DNA from: Spirosoma sp. | Lineage (GTDB): Bacteria; Bacteroidota; Bacteroidia; Cytophagales; Spirosomataceae | NCBI RefSeq assembly: GCF_026391055.1 | Contig: NZ_JAPLET010000030.1 | Coordinates: 496,001-560,000, forward strand | Direction: 5' to 3' | Length of the DNA: 64,000 nucleotides | Notes under the pieces: generated by a model | Database searches by the model: none | What the model was told of the DNA's origin: nothing | Seen by the model: only the letters and a program-made list of their open reading frames with translations | Program-made: the position numbers and the translations under genes | Shown here: one piece after another, positions 1-8,748 of the stretch | How positions within the stretch are numbered: position 1 is the stretch's first letter | Layout of the letters: every line of letters begins with the position of its first letter

Positions 1-168
1 GACGTGCTGAAACTGATTGCGCAGGAGTATTCGGGAACGCAGATTGCGGAGAAACTATTCATCAGCCCTACCACCGTAGAAACTCACCGCAAACACCTGA
101 TGCAGAAACTGGGTGTTCAGACGACTATCGGGCTAGTAAAGTATGCCATCAAATTCAACCTTGTTTAA
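1..168 (+). CDS. LuxR/NarL-type response regulator, C-terminal fragment
   Basis: The window opens inside a gene; reading frame 1 gives 55 residues and then TAA at 166-168. The fragment is a LuxR-type helix-turn-helix: it contains GTQIAEKLFISPTTVETHRK, the usual recognition-helix signature, followed by LMQKLGVQT. Family knowledge places this domain at the C-terminus of NarL-like response regulators that bind DNA after phosphorylation. A TPR histidine kinase with a HisKA_3-like dimerisation region lies convergently nearby (575-2548) and is a plausible partner, but the pairing is inferred only from proximity. The receiver domain is off the window. Confidence 0.85.
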   Translation, partial: DVLKLIAQEYSGTQIAEKLFISPTTVETHRKHLMQKLGVQTTIGLVKYAIKFNLV

Positions 169-204
169 CTGAATAAACCCTTTCACCTCTAACCCACTTA
201 CATT

Positions 205-555
205 ATGGAAGCCCGCACCGACACATCAGACGGCAGCTACATTCACCTGGTTGGCCCAGCTACGATTCACGCTACTACGGACGGAAAGATTCTGTTATAC
301 CTTCTGGACAAAAACCGTACTCCTATTAACGATCCTATACAATTGGGTAGCCAGATAAGCTTCGTGAATATGCATATGGTTACAGAATTCAGTCCACAGA
401 TGATGGCAAAACACAATACAACCATAACCCAAAGCGATTTCCCATTCGTGGAGCTTGCCATGATCAGTGATCCAACGGATACAAGACTCTCGAAATTCAC
501 GAAATGCATGACCTCGACTGATCCACCAGGATGCGATAATACCGTTATAGGCTAA
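205..555 (+). CDS. Hypothetical small protein, 116 aa
   Basis: This ATG-initiated frame lies 36 bp after the response regulator stop and ends just before a strong hairpin terminator, which supports a real transcription unit. The product has no signal peptide or membrane segment and no motif I recognise. It is polar with two Cys near the C-terminus (KCMTSTDPPGCDN). Minus-strand frames overlap the same DNA but have poor starts and no terminator in their direction. Function unknown. It may be co-transcribed with the regulator upstream. Confidence 0.55.
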   Translation: MEARTDTSDGSYIHLVGPATIHATTDGKILLYLLDKNRTPINDPIQLGSQISFVNMHMVTEFSPQMMAKHNTTITQSDFPFVELAMISDPTDTRLSKFTKCMTSTDPPGCDNTVIG

Positions 556-574
556 CAAACTGCCTCAACAAATC

Positions 575-2548
575 TCATCCCAGCGCAGCATTCCCATTGA
601 AACTGACCATTTCAATGGGAATTTTTATGCAGATGCAGGTTCCTTTTTCAACAGGTAGCTCGGTATCGAACGTGCCGCCCAGCGAATCCAGCCGGGTCTG
701 AATATTTTGCAGACCCACCCCGCGTTTGGTTGAAAATTGCCCCATACCAATGCCATCGTCCGCTACCGATATATCGATGCCCTGATCTGTTCTGATCAGA
801 CTGATTATAACCTGGGTAGCGTTGGCATGGCGGATAGCGTTGTTAATCAATTCAAAAACAATACTGTACACATTGAACTCAATTTCTACCGGAAGCCGCG
901 CCGTTAGCCCGTTTATCAGGAGCGAAAACTGGAGCGGTGAATTTTGATTCAATTGCCCAACCAGCGTCGTCAGTGTAGCAACCAGTCCTTCATGCTCAAG
1001 CCCGGCCGGCAGAATGTTGTGCGAGATGTTCCGCACTTCCGAATAAGCGTTCTGGATGAGCTGTTTGACGTTTCGATAGACCGACTGCTCGGCGTTGGAT
1101 AAGTTTTGCGGATTAATGGCCTGGATGCTCATATTTACCGCACTCAGCAAACTGCTCAGGTTATCGTGCAGTTCGAGTGCCACCCGTTTGCGTTCAATAG
1201 TCTGCCCCTTAAAGAGCGCCGATTTTATCTCTTCGTTTTTCCGCACCAGCTCATGGTTTGCCGATAGCAGTTCTTCGGTGCGCTCTGCTACACGTATTTC
1301 CAGCGTTTTGTTAATGTCGGCCAGTTGCTCGCGGGCGGTTTCGAGGAGCGTTCGCTGCTGATCGATTTTCTGGTTCTTCGCCTGTAGTTGTCTGTTGTTG
1401 CGAAAGAGAAGCATGGCCCCAAGCAGGATGGCTACAATCCCGAGAAACAACCCATTCTGAATCTGGGCGTACTGGTCCATCTGTAGTTTCTGCAACTTCT
1501 GCTGGGCCGCCTGTTTCTGCAGCAGATTCTTTTTCTGCTCATTCTCGTACAAGGCCTGCAACGTCTCGATTCGCTGTTCGTTGGTTTCTTTGGCCAGACT
1601 GTCTTTCAGGAAAACGAACTCCTCATAAGCTTTTAACGCCTTTACCGGTTCGTGCATCTGTTTGAATGTGTTATACAGCTTCTCATTGGCCTCGGCAACG
1701 ATACTACTATTTTTCAGCCGGATAGCCGTTTGCTTAGCCATATTGTAATAGGTCAATGCCCGGGTCCATCTTTTTTGACTAGCGAAGACATCGCCAATGT
1801 GAATCAAGATGCTTTTTTCCAGATCTGCACTCCCCATTTCCCGCGCTAGAACCAGCGCTTTTGTAAAATAGCCCAGTGGTTTTATGGTGTCGCCCAGTTC
1901 CATGTAGTCCCACCCAATTGTATGTAGTCCCTGCGCTTCGAACCAGCGGATATGTTTCTTGTGAGCCAATTCATACATCGTTTGATTCGCCTTCAATGCC
2001 TCGGCAAACCTCCCCTGCCCCCGGTAAATAGCCCCAAAGGTGTTCAGGATCGACAGTTGTATGGTGGTGTCGGGATGCTGCCGAAGTACATTCAGCCCCT
2101 GCCGACAAAGTTTTATTGCCTTTTCGTATTGCTCAAGGCTCATGTAGGCGTGGGCCAACGCGCCCAATGATCTTGCCATACGGGTGTGCTGCTTCAGCTT
2201 TTCGGCCAGCGGTAAGGCTTTGTAGTGAAAACGAATGGTTTGGTCGTAGTCGCCCCGTAACTGATAAATATAACCGGCGTACTGGTAAGCGTAGATAAGT
2301 TCTTTCTGAAGATTCGCCTTCTGGCAAAGCCTGATCATGCGGGTGTTGTACTGGAATGACGAATCAATGTCCACGTCCACATAGCCGGTCATGATGGCTT
2401 TTAGGGTATTGTAGGTGATGGTATCGTTTGTGTAGCCTCCGGGTAATTTCTGTAGCCTGGCCAACACCTGTTTAAGGCTATCGAGCCTGGGTGTCTGAGC
2501 AACCCCTGCTTGCGCCAGTAAGCACAAAAAAAGTAGCAGCTTCTTCAT
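575..2548 (-). CDS. TPR-containing sensor histidine kinase (HisKA_3-like)
   Basis: 657 aa. A signal peptide (residues 1-18) is followed by tetratricopeptide repeats to about residue 330 (AYAHAYMSLEQYEKAI-like units), a coiled-coil stretch, one membrane helix near 365-382 and a second coiled coil. The dimerisation/phosphoacceptor segment ERKRVALELHDNLSSLLS lies at about 450, with His as phosphoacceptor. The ATPase domain shows the N-box ELINNAIRHAN (about 566) and DDGIGMG with a GVGLQNI G2-box. The layout is a periplasmic TPR sensor with a cytosolic kinase, and such kinases usually act on LuxR-type regulators; one ends at position 168. Signal unknown. No receiver domain is fused. Confidence 0.9.
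   Translation of the reverse strand: MKKLLLFLCLLAQAGVAQTPRLDSLKQVLARLQKLPGGYTNDTITYNTLKAIMTGYVDVDIDSSFQYNTRMIRLCQKANLQKELIYAYQYAGYIYQLRGDYDQTIRFHYKALPLAEKLKQHTRMARSLGALAHAYMSLEQYEKAIKLCRQGLNVLRQHPDTTIQLSILNTFGAIYRGQGRFAEALKANQTMYELAHKKHIRWFEAQGLHTIGWDYMELGDTIKPLGYFTKALVLAREMGSADLEKSILIHIGDVFASQKRWTRALTYYNMAKQTAIRLKNSSIVAEANEKLYNTFKQMHEPVKALKAYEEFVFLKDSLAKETNEQRIETLQALYENEQKKNLLQKQAAQQKLQKLQMDQYAQIQNGLFLGIVAILLGAMLLFRNNRQLQAKNQKIDQQRTLLETAREQLADINKTLEIRVAERTEELLSANHELVRKNEEIKSALFKGQTIERKRVALELHDNLSSLLSAVNMSIQAINPQNLSNAEQSVYRNVKQLIQNAYSEVRNISHNILPAGLEHEGLVATLTTLVGQLNQNSPLQFSLLINGLTARLPVEIEFNVYSIVFELINNAIRHANATQVIISLIRTDQGIDISVADDGIGMGQFSTKRGVGLQNIQTRLDSLGGTFDTELPVEKGTCICIKIPIEMVSFNGNAALG
590..626 (+). 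terminator. Intrinsic terminator inside the convergent kinase 3' end
   Basis: A perfect 13-bp stem (590-602 with 610-622, 7-nt loop) is followed by TTTT on the plus strand. It would end the 205-555 transcript. The hairpin lies within the last codons of the convergent histidine kinase gene, so these bases are both coding (minus) and terminator (plus). Confidence 0.75.
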
Positions 2549-2849
2549 AGAGGTGTGTTTTGAACAAACTTACACGGTCTGTACGAATATCCCAATCAGG
2601 AACTACTTTATAGATCAAGGGATCAACATCCTTGAATTATAGGATACAAAATCATCATTCTCAGTGATTTACAAGCCCGTAGTATATGCCGACCTTTGAG
2701 CTATTCAATCAGTCTTGCACGAAACTCAGGTAAATACACAAAAAACATCATCGGCTTTCCGACTCTATCTACACCCATCCCATCCGCAGAACCATCACCC
2801 ATAAACGTTACCCATTATCCTTTTCGAATTTACCTTCACTTAGCTAACC
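2549..2849. other. Intergenic region between kinase and DyP peroxidase
   Basis: About 300 bp lie between two divergent genes, so it should hold both promoters. I see no perfect TAnnTTTG element, no strong hairpin and no convincing small gene here. Confidence 0.4.
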
Positions 2850-4256
2850 ATGACTGTTTTACTAGACCCCCAATCTGTATCCAATCGCTCATTGCTCGAC
2901 GGCATTCAGGGCAACATTCTGAAATCGCATGGCCGCCCTTATACGGCCAATATCTTCATTCACTGCCGCCCAAACCATGTAGATGAAGCCAAAACCTGGC
3001 TGCATAGTCTGGTAGAAGGGGAAGATGCACTTATTCAGTCAGGCTATGCACAACTACGAAGCAACCTGCTTCACAAGGATAATCCGGCAATAGACACCGG
3101 CCTTTTTGCCTGCATTCATATCAGCGCGGCAGGCTATTGTTATCTGTTCAATGACCAGAAGGTCAAGCTCTTCAAAGACCCGTCTTTCAGAAAAGGCATG
3201 AAACATAAGGATGTCATTAAAGAGCTGAATGACCCAACATTAGACGAATGGGAATCCGGATTTCGGAAAGAAAACCACTTTATGCTCCTGCTGGCTTATA
3301 CGAATGAAGATAGGCTGACTGCCATCGTAGATCAGATCAATCGAGCTATTCAATCTTTTGCCGATGTTACTACCATTTCGTGGGGAAATGCACTAAAAAA
3401 CGAAGAAGGTGCTGGCATCGAACACTTCGGCTATGTAGACGGCATATCGCAACCCCTGTTCTTTCTGGATGAATGGGAAACCTATAAACAAAATAATAAC
3501 GTAAAAGATGAAGCCCAAATTAAGTACGACCCTCGTGCCGACAAAAAGTTGGTGTTAGTGCAGGACCCCTTTCTGCCCAACGACACCAGTGCATTGGGAA
3601 GCTACTTCGTGTTTCGGAAACTGGAACAGAATGTGAAAGGATTCAAGCAGGCAGAAGCCAATCTGGCAGGTAAACTGGCATTTAAGGAAGAAGACGATAA
3701 GGAGCGGGCCGGGGCCATGCTGGTAGGTCGATTTGAAGATGGGAGCCCTATCGAACTCAATCCAAACCCGGGACTGATCAATAGTGCCCTACTCAACGAC
3801 TTTACCTATGATTCGGCAGTTAACAGCCGGTGCCCGTTCCACGGCCATATTCGTAAAACGAACCCCCGTGTCGGACCCGTCGAAGAAGGTGTTCAGGTAG
3901 CCAACAACCGGGTTATGGCCCGGCGGGGTATTCCTTTCGGGAGACGAACCGATGGCCCCAATGACGGGAATATTTATAATAAGCCCACGGGTAAAGTTGG
4001 ACTACTCTTCATGAGTTATCAGGCCAGCATTAAAGACCAGTTTGAGTTTGTTCAGACAGGAGCCAATAGCACTGCACAGGGTAAGGACCCCGTTATCGGA
4101 CAAGGGACGGGGGACAGCGTGGGCGATTTTGCCAAAATCTGGGATGACCCGAACACATTAAAATCCGCTTCATTTGATGAGTTTGTACACCTGAAAGGGG
4201 GGGAGTACTTCTTTGCGCCCAGCATGAGTTTTCTGAAACGTATCGACACACTCTAA
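2850..4256 (+). CDS. DyP-type heme peroxidase
   Basis: 468 aa, with no signal peptide visible. The family GxxDG motif is present as FGYVDGISQP (about residue 193); its Asp is the distal acid in peroxide cleavage. The proximal heme ligand region is CPFHGHIRKTNPR (about 330), and a conserved Arg follows in ARRGIPFGRR. The C-terminal GGEYFFAPS matches the family end. DyP enzymes oxidise dyes, phenolics and other substrates with hydrogen peroxide. The length suits the longer (C/D-type) DyPs. A secreted coiled-coil protein starts 12 bp downstream and is probably co-transcribed. No encapsulin gene or cargo-like tail is seen. Physiological substrate unknown. Confidence 0.93.
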   Translation: MTVLLDPQSVSNRSLLDGIQGNILKSHGRPYTANIFIHCRPNHVDEAKTWLHSLVEGEDALIQSGYAQLRSNLLHKDNPAIDTGLFACIHISAAGYCYLFNDQKVKLFKDPSFRKGMKHKDVIKELNDPTLDEWESGFRKENHFMLLLAYTNEDRLTAIVDQINRAIQSFADVTTISWGNALKNEEGAGIEHFGYVDGISQPLFFLDEWETYKQNNNVKDEAQIKYDPRADKKLVLVQDPFLPNDTSALGSYFVFRKLEQNVKGFKQAEANLAGKLAFKEEDDKERAGAMLVGRFEDGSPIELNPNPGLINSALLNDFTYDSAVNSRCPFHGHIRKTNPRVGPVEEGVQVANNRVMARRGIPFGRRTDGPNDGNIYNKPTGKVGLLFMSYQASIKDQFEFVQTGANSTAQGKDPVIGQGTGDSVGDFAKIWDDPNTLKSASFDEFVHLKGGEYFFAPSMSFLKRIDTL

Positions 4257-4268
4257 CTATCCACATCC

Positions 4269-5690
4269 ATGAGATATTTAATTACCTTCCTGCTCCTTGG
4301 GGTGGGCCAGGGTCTCTATGCCCAGATGATTACGTATGATTGGCAATCGAGTACATATTTACCTCCTACTATTAGTTGTGTAAATCAGGGGGCTACCATC
4401 GGCTACCGGATTGTCAACCTTAACACCTTTGCCAAAAAGGTACTGATAAACGGCAGGATGATCAGCTTCTCGACCGACAGGCCTACCGAGATCGCTACTT
4501 TATTTAGAATCAAGACGGATGATGCACAGACAGAGGCCACTAAGAAACTGGATGATACCCAGAAAGAGATAGCAAAAATGGTTGATGTCAAAAAAGACGC
4601 CAATGAAAAGCTGGCTGTGGCATCAGACGCTAAAGAAAAGCAGACCACCGCGTCAAACGCCAGGAAGGCATCCATTACGCAGGAAGTAGAGCAGTTGGAT
4701 TCGCTGGTTGTTGCCTGTAACGATTATTACGCGAAGGCCAATGAGGCCAAAAACATATTAAAGGTTCAGAAAATGCTGGCTGCAACTATGACCGATGGCA
4801 CTCATTCTACCGAGAGCAAGATGGAGCGGGCATTAAAAGACCGAAAGATAACGGCTTCGACAATTGACACCCTTAAAATACAATTTGATGCGTTTGAGGA
4901 TGCTTATGAAAAGGCTAACAAACAGTATACACAGGCTTTCAATGCTGCCATTGATGCAGGAGACAAAGACCACGCTGCCCGCATCAAGGACGCCCAGGAG
5001 CAGGTTCGGAAAAATTATGAAGCGCTCGAAAAACAGTATGAAGACGCGCTACAGAACAGTACTGACTTTTTTCTGAAAGCATTGGACTCAGCCAACTACG
5101 CTTTTACATCGACGGATCGAATTTTTGCCCAGGATGATGTAGATGAGTTGGAGTTTCAGGTACAGGTTGGGGGGCTTAACGAGGATCTTAGTGGCAAAAC
5201 CCCATTCAAGAAAACAATTCGGGTAAAAGGAGGACTAAAAATAGATTACAGCGTAGGACCTGTCATGAAATTTATTTCTGACGACAAATTCTATCTGGCT
5301 GGTGATACATTGAGGCAGCGGGAGAAGGATACGTTCTTCAAAACAGTCACACCGGGTATCGCATCTATGATGCACGTATACAAGCGAACCTGTAAGTCCA
5401 CAGCCTTTGGCGGGATGTTTGGTATCAACGCTGATTTTAAGGAACTGACGGACATTAATCTGGGCTTTTTGTTTGGTGGCTCCGCCATAGTGGGGCGGTC
5501 GCAGAAAGCTATCATTTCGGCAGGCTTGAGCTATTCACATGTGAATCGCCTGAAAGAGGGGGAATACCGTATTAATAAGTTATATAAAGACCTAAAAATT
5601 GAGAACGTCACCGAACGCGTGTTAAGACCTTCTTTTTTTGTATCTGTTTCCCTGGCTATCTCCAAACGAAATGTAGTGAAATTTGAGTGA
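4269..5690 (+). CDS. Secreted coiled-coil protein of unknown function
   Basis: 473 aa. It has a cleavable signal peptide (residues 1-19, ending GLYAQ). Next come a short beta-like region, then a long charged, Ala/Lys/Glu-rich coiled coil from about residue 75 to 265. The last 170 residues are beta-rich, with alternating hydrophobics as in outer-membrane or periplasmic beta proteins (FGINADFKELTDINLGFLF). I do not recognise a family. It starts 12 bp after the DyP peroxidase stop and is followed by a strong terminator, so the two very likely form one operon. Whether it acts with the peroxidase is open, since the peroxidase lacks a visible export signal. Confidence 0.75.
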   Translation: MRYLITFLLLGVGQGLYAQMITYDWQSSTYLPPTISCVNQGATIGYRIVNLNTFAKKVLINGRMISFSTDRPTEIATLFRIKTDDAQTEATKKLDDTQKEIAKMVDVKKDANEKLAVASDAKEKQTTASNARKASITQEVEQLDSLVVACNDYYAKANEAKNILKVQKMLAATMTDGTHSTESKMERALKDRKITASTIDTLKIQFDAFEDAYEKANKQYTQAFNAAIDAGDKDHAARIKDAQEQVRKNYEALEKQYEDALQNSTDFFLKALDSANYAFTSTDRIFAQDDVDELEFQVQVGGLNEDLSGKTPFKKTIRVKGGLKIDYSVGPVMKFISDDKFYLAGDTLRQREKDTFFKTVTPGIASMMHVYKRTCKSTAFGGMFGINADFKELTDINLGFLFGGSAIVGRSQKAIISAGLSYSHVNRLKEGEYRINKLYKDLKIENVTERVLRPSFFVSVSLAISKRNVVKFE

Positions 5691-5735
5691 GCAAGGCGGC
5701 TTATCGCCGAATCACGACTGCCCGAAAACGCCACA

Positions 5736-6662
5736 TTAACCGGCCTGACTCAACCGATATTGTTTGGGAGTCAGGCCGGTCTTTTTTCGGATGAAGCGTG
5801 TGAAATTAGCCGGGTCCTGCTTTTTGATCAGGTAGGCGATTTCGCTGATACTTAACTCGGTTTGTGTTAATAATACCCGGGCTTCCAGCAAAAGCATCTC
5901 TTCGAGCAGGTCGTGAGCGGAGAGGCCGGTGGCCATCTTCGCCGATTTGTTCAGATGATTCGGGCTGATGTTCAACAGCGCTGCGTAGGCCGAAACGGTG
6001 TATATTTCGTAAATAGACTTCGTCAAAGCCTCTTTGTACAACTGGGTAATCCGGAAGGCGGCATTCCGTTGTTTCGTATCCTGCGATACGGCCTGCACAC
6101 CGCCCTGTTTCAATTCCGTCAACAGGGTTACCAGATACAGCCGAACCAGCAGTGGCAAATCGGCGCTTTTTTTGTCAACCAGAGCCTCCAGCCGCTCCAA
6201 AAGCGATAAGATTGCAGCAAGTACCTCTTCGCTCAGGGCCAGGATAGTCTCCTGCCCAATATGGAGAATTGGAAACTCCTTCCCGATGTCCGGTTTTAGC
6301 CAGGAGTAGCTCAGGAAGTCAGGCTCAAAATGGCAGTAATACCCCTTTATATCGTCGCTCATCCACTCCTCATTATAGATCTGATGAGCCGGGATAAAGA
6401 CAATGTGGTTTCGGGGAATGATATGCCGGGTTAGCCCAATCCGCCGAATCAGCTGACCCTGGGTAACCAGCATAAAGTCGGTCACGGTTTTACGATGCGG
6501 CTGGGTGGGAAAGTTCAAAGCATCTTTGACATCCTCAAGCGAATTGATGTGGAAGTAATGAAGTGATTTTAAATGGAGCGTTGGCCAGTTGGGCTGCTTA
6601 AACGCAACTTCCTTCAATGCACTGGGTGTAAGAATCGGAACGGGTGCTGTCTTGGCAGGCAT
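5736..6662 (-). CDS. AraC family transcriptional regulator
   Basis: 308 aa. The N-terminal 180 residues look like the cupin sensor of AraC regulators (RHIIPRNHIVFIPAHQIYNEE). The C-terminal 100 residues hold two helix-turn-helix motifs: YAALLNISPNHLNKSAKMATG, then ISEIAYLIKKQDPANFTRFI and the closing KKTGLTPKQYR. It is divergent from a GH35-like glycosidase (6982-8706). The gap contains a two-copy direct repeat with a 21-bp period, the geometry expected for an AraC-type operator, so it probably controls that gene and perhaps itself. Effector not known; a sugar released by the glycosidase is a guess. Confidence 0.92.
   Translation of the reverse strand: MPAKTAPVPILTPSALKEVAFKQPNWPTLHLKSLHYFHINSLEDVKDALNFPTQPHRKTVTDFMLVTQGQLIRRIGLTRHIIPRNHIVFIPAHQIYNEEWMSDDIKGYYCHFEPDFLSYSWLKPDIGKEFPILHIGQETILALSEEVLAAILSLLERLEALVDKKSADLPLLVRLYLVTLLTELKQGGVQAVSQDTKQRNAAFRITQLYKEALTKSIYEIYTVSAYAALLNISPNHLNKSAKMATGLSAHDLLEEMLLLEARVLLTQTELSISEIAYLIKKQDPANFTRFIRKKTGLTPKQYRLSQAG
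5740..5787 (+). terminator. Intrinsic terminator of the DyP operon, inside the araC 3' end
   Basis: A perfect 12-bp stem (5740-5751 with 5768-5779) with a 16-nt loop is followed by TCTTTTTT on the plus strand. It lies wholly within the last codons of the convergent AraC gene (5736-6662), whose C-terminal GLTPKQYRLSQAG is encoded by the hairpin arms. Confidence 0.85.
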
Positions 6663-6739
6663 ACAGGGAGGTCTCGATGAATCGTGGGCAGCTTAGCCAG
6701 TGAGTTTAACACGAAAAAACTTCGTTACCAACCCGACTT

Positions 6740-6773
6740 GATTGTTTTTGACAATTACCTGATTTGTTTTGAC
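6740..6773 (+). promoter_or_regulatory. Direct repeat, likely AraC-type operator
   Basis: Two near-identical 13-mers, GATTGTTTTTGAC (6740-6752) and GATTTGTTTTGAC (6761-6773), are spaced 21 bp start to start, two helical turns. They lie 24 bp upstream of a TAnnTTTG element, where an activator would contact RNA polymerase. Binding by the adjacent AraC protein is inferred. Confidence 0.6.
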
Positions 6774-6797
6774 TCATTGGCCGGGTAAGGCGACTGT

Positions 6798-6805
6798 TAC
6801 TTTTG
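6798..6805 (+). promoter_or_regulatory. Promoter -7 element for the GH35-like gene
   Basis: TACTTTTG is a perfect match to the Bacteroidota -7 consensus TAnnTTTG. The -33 region has only TTGG (6777-6780), with no TTTG, which suits an activator-dependent promoter. The leader to the ATG at 6982 would be about 170 nt. Confidence 0.5.
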
Positions 6806-6907
6806 CAATAAAATCAGCTTTTTCTGTAACAATCGAATACATGATTTTGCGTATTGTTCACGCACATACCCCAAAGCCATACGCTGACCCTGTTGAAAAG
6901 TTCATCT

Positions 6908-6949
6908 CAGCGTTTGGTCGTAGCCCGACCGGGCTACAACCAAACGCTG
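6908..6949. repeat. Near-perfect inverted repeat in the leader
   Basis: Two 20-nt arms (6908-6927 and 6930-6949) match at 19 of 20 positions with a 2-nt loop; the cores are GTAGCCCG and CGGGCTAC. It lies in the untranslated leader 33 bp before the ATG of the GH35-like gene. It has no T-run, so it is not a typical terminator. It could be a REP-like palindrome or a leader stem-loop. Confidence 0.7.
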
Positions 6950-6981
6950 GAAACCAATAACCCTACTCCTATTCCCCGATT

Positions 6982-8706
6982 ATGAACATGAAGAATTACT
7001 TGTTTTTACCGGTCTTGCTGTTAGCCGTCAATACGGTTAGGTCTCAGTCATTTAAGCCGCCCCATTTGGTGCGACAGAATAATACAACGCAGTTGATTGT
7101 CAAAGACAAGCCTTTTCTGGCTCTGGGTGGCGAACTTCATAATTCAAGCGTTTCGACGCCGGCATACATGCGACCTATCTGGGCAAAGATGAAGGCCAAA
7201 AACGTGAACACCCTGCTGGCACCCGTATACTGGGAACTGATCGAGCCGCAGGAAGGTAAATTCGACTTCGCTGTGGTAGACAGCATGATTCTGGGTGCCC
7301 GAAAACAAAACCTGCATCTGGGTATCCTGTGGTTTGGCCTGTTCAAAACCACTTATTCAACCTACGCACCGCTGTGGGTGAAAGCGAACCTGGCCAAATA
7401 CCCACGGGTAAAAAACAAAGAAGGAGAACCCATACCGGTCGTTTCGGTCTTTTCGGCCAATGCGCTACAAGCCAACGCAAAAGCGTTTAAGCGCCTGATG
7501 GAGCACATCCGGCAGATTGACGAAAAGCAGCAGACCGTAATTCTGGCCCAGGTAGAGAACGAGCCCGGCCTGTTTTATAACCCGCGTGACTACAGCGACG
7601 AAGCCACCAACGCCTACAAAGAAGGCGTACCGGCCGACCTGATGAGCTACCTGACAGCCAATAAAGCCAACCTGCAACCCGGTCTGGACAGTACCTGGAA
7701 AGCCAATGGGTATAAGACGACCGGAGGCTGGGAGGATGTATTCGGTAAAAGTGTGCTGAATGACAAAACACCCAACGGACTATCGTATTTCCCGGAAGAA
7801 TTATTTACCGCTTATCACTACACCAAATTCATCGGTAAAGTTGCGGCCGCCGGTAAAGAAGCCTATCCGATTCCCATGTTCATCAACGCCTGGCCCAAAG
7901 CCGCCGGGCTGATGAGCACCCCCGGCAAATACCCAAGCGGAGGACCGGTTCCTCACCTGCTCGACATCTGGCGGGCCAATGCTCCGGCCATTGATTTTAT
8001 TACACCGAACGTGTACGCATCCAAACAGGGCGTGTATGCCCTGGCTGAACAATACCACCGCTCGGGTAATCCGCTGTTTATTCCGGAAATCAAACAAGGC
8101 CCCGAAGCCGCCAACCTGGCTTTCTGGCTGTATGGTCAGCATGACGCCCTATGTGTGGCACCCTTCGGTATTGACGACAGCCCGGCCGAGGAAGACCCGT
8201 TTACGCGAACCTTTGCGGCCGTCGCTCAGGTGAAAGAACTCATTCTGTCTCATCAGGGAAAAGGCACGATGGCCGGTATTTTTGTCGATTCGACCGTTGC
8301 GTCGCAAAGTTTTCCTCTGAATGGCTTTACGGTGAAGGCGAACCTGGTTGTTCCGAGAGGGTTTGCGGGTGCCGCCACAACGGAGAAAAAAGCGCCCTTT
8401 GCCGGCGGTATCGTATTCGCTGCGGGGCCGGACGAATTTATAGCCGTTGGCCGCGATTATGAACTAACCTTCACGCCCACCAACCCCAACCCGCAAAAAC
8501 CACGTGTCGATCTGGATTTCATGGAAGAAGGTACCTTCGTTAACGCCAGATGGGTGCCCAGCCGCCGACTGAACGGTGATGAAGGAACCGGGGGCGGGGG
8601 TATCGGCGCATTCGGTGTAAAAAACAATAAAGCTGGCTCGCTCCGCTTTCAGAAAAATCCGACTGGAGCCTATACCATTGTCCGTATTAAGTTTTTCCGG
8701 TATTAA
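6982..8706 (+). CDS. Secreted GH35-like beta-galactosidase with DUF5597-type C-terminus
   Basis: 574 aa. The start encodes a signal peptide (MNMKNYLFLPVLLLAVNTVRSQ). A TIM-barrel glycosidase follows: LGGELHNSS near the N-terminus, YWELIEPQEGKFDF (about 80), the acid/base region LAQVENEPG (about 188) and the nucleophile region LFIPEIKQG (about 368). This matches GH35/GH42-type beta-galactosidases. The C-terminal 150 residues are a beta domain resembling DUF5597. It probably removes terminal beta-galactose from oligosaccharides in the periplasm. It is divergent from an AraC regulator and convergent with the HTCS gene of the neighbouring PUL, so it may belong to the same glycan programme. Exact specificity not shown. 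Confidence 0.85.
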   Translation: MNMKNYLFLPVLLLAVNTVRSQSFKPPHLVRQNNTTQLIVKDKPFLALGGELHNSSVSTPAYMRPIWAKMKAKNVNTLLAPVYWELIEPQEGKFDFAVVDSMILGARKQNLHLGILWFGLFKTTYSTYAPLWVKANLAKYPRVKNKEGEPIPVVSVFSANALQANAKAFKRLMEHIRQIDEKQQTVILAQVENEPGLFYNPRDYSDEATNAYKEGVPADLMSYLTANKANLQPGLDSTWKANGYKTTGGWEDVFGKSVLNDKTPNGLSYFPEELFTAYHYTKFIGKVAAAGKEAYPIPMFINAWPKAAGLMSTPGKYPSGGPVPHLLDIWRANAPAIDFITPNVYASKQGVYALAEQYHRSGNPLFIPEIKQGPEAANLAFWLYGQHDALCVAPFGIDDSPAEEDPFTRTFAAVAQVKELILSHQGKGTMAGIFVDSTVASQSFPLNGFTVKANLVVPRGFAGAATTEKKAPFAGGIVFAAGPDEFIAVGRDYELTFTPTNPNPQKPRVDLDFMEEGTFVNARWVPSRRLNGDEGTGGGGIGAFGVKNNKAGSLRFQKNPTGAYTIVRIKFFRY

Positions 8707-8748
8707 GGATGCGGTATGATCCATTAGCAACAGCCCTAAAGCACACGC

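Noticed and set aside
2696-2986. A 96-codon frame overlapping the start of the DyP peroxidase
   Set aside because: It runs in a different frame into the peroxidase and has no recognisable content; the peroxidase start at 2850 has full family support.
6769-6960. A 63-codon plus-strand frame in the leader of the GH35-like gene
   Set aside because: It overlaps the operator repeat and promoter and runs through the inverted repeat; no plausible protein.
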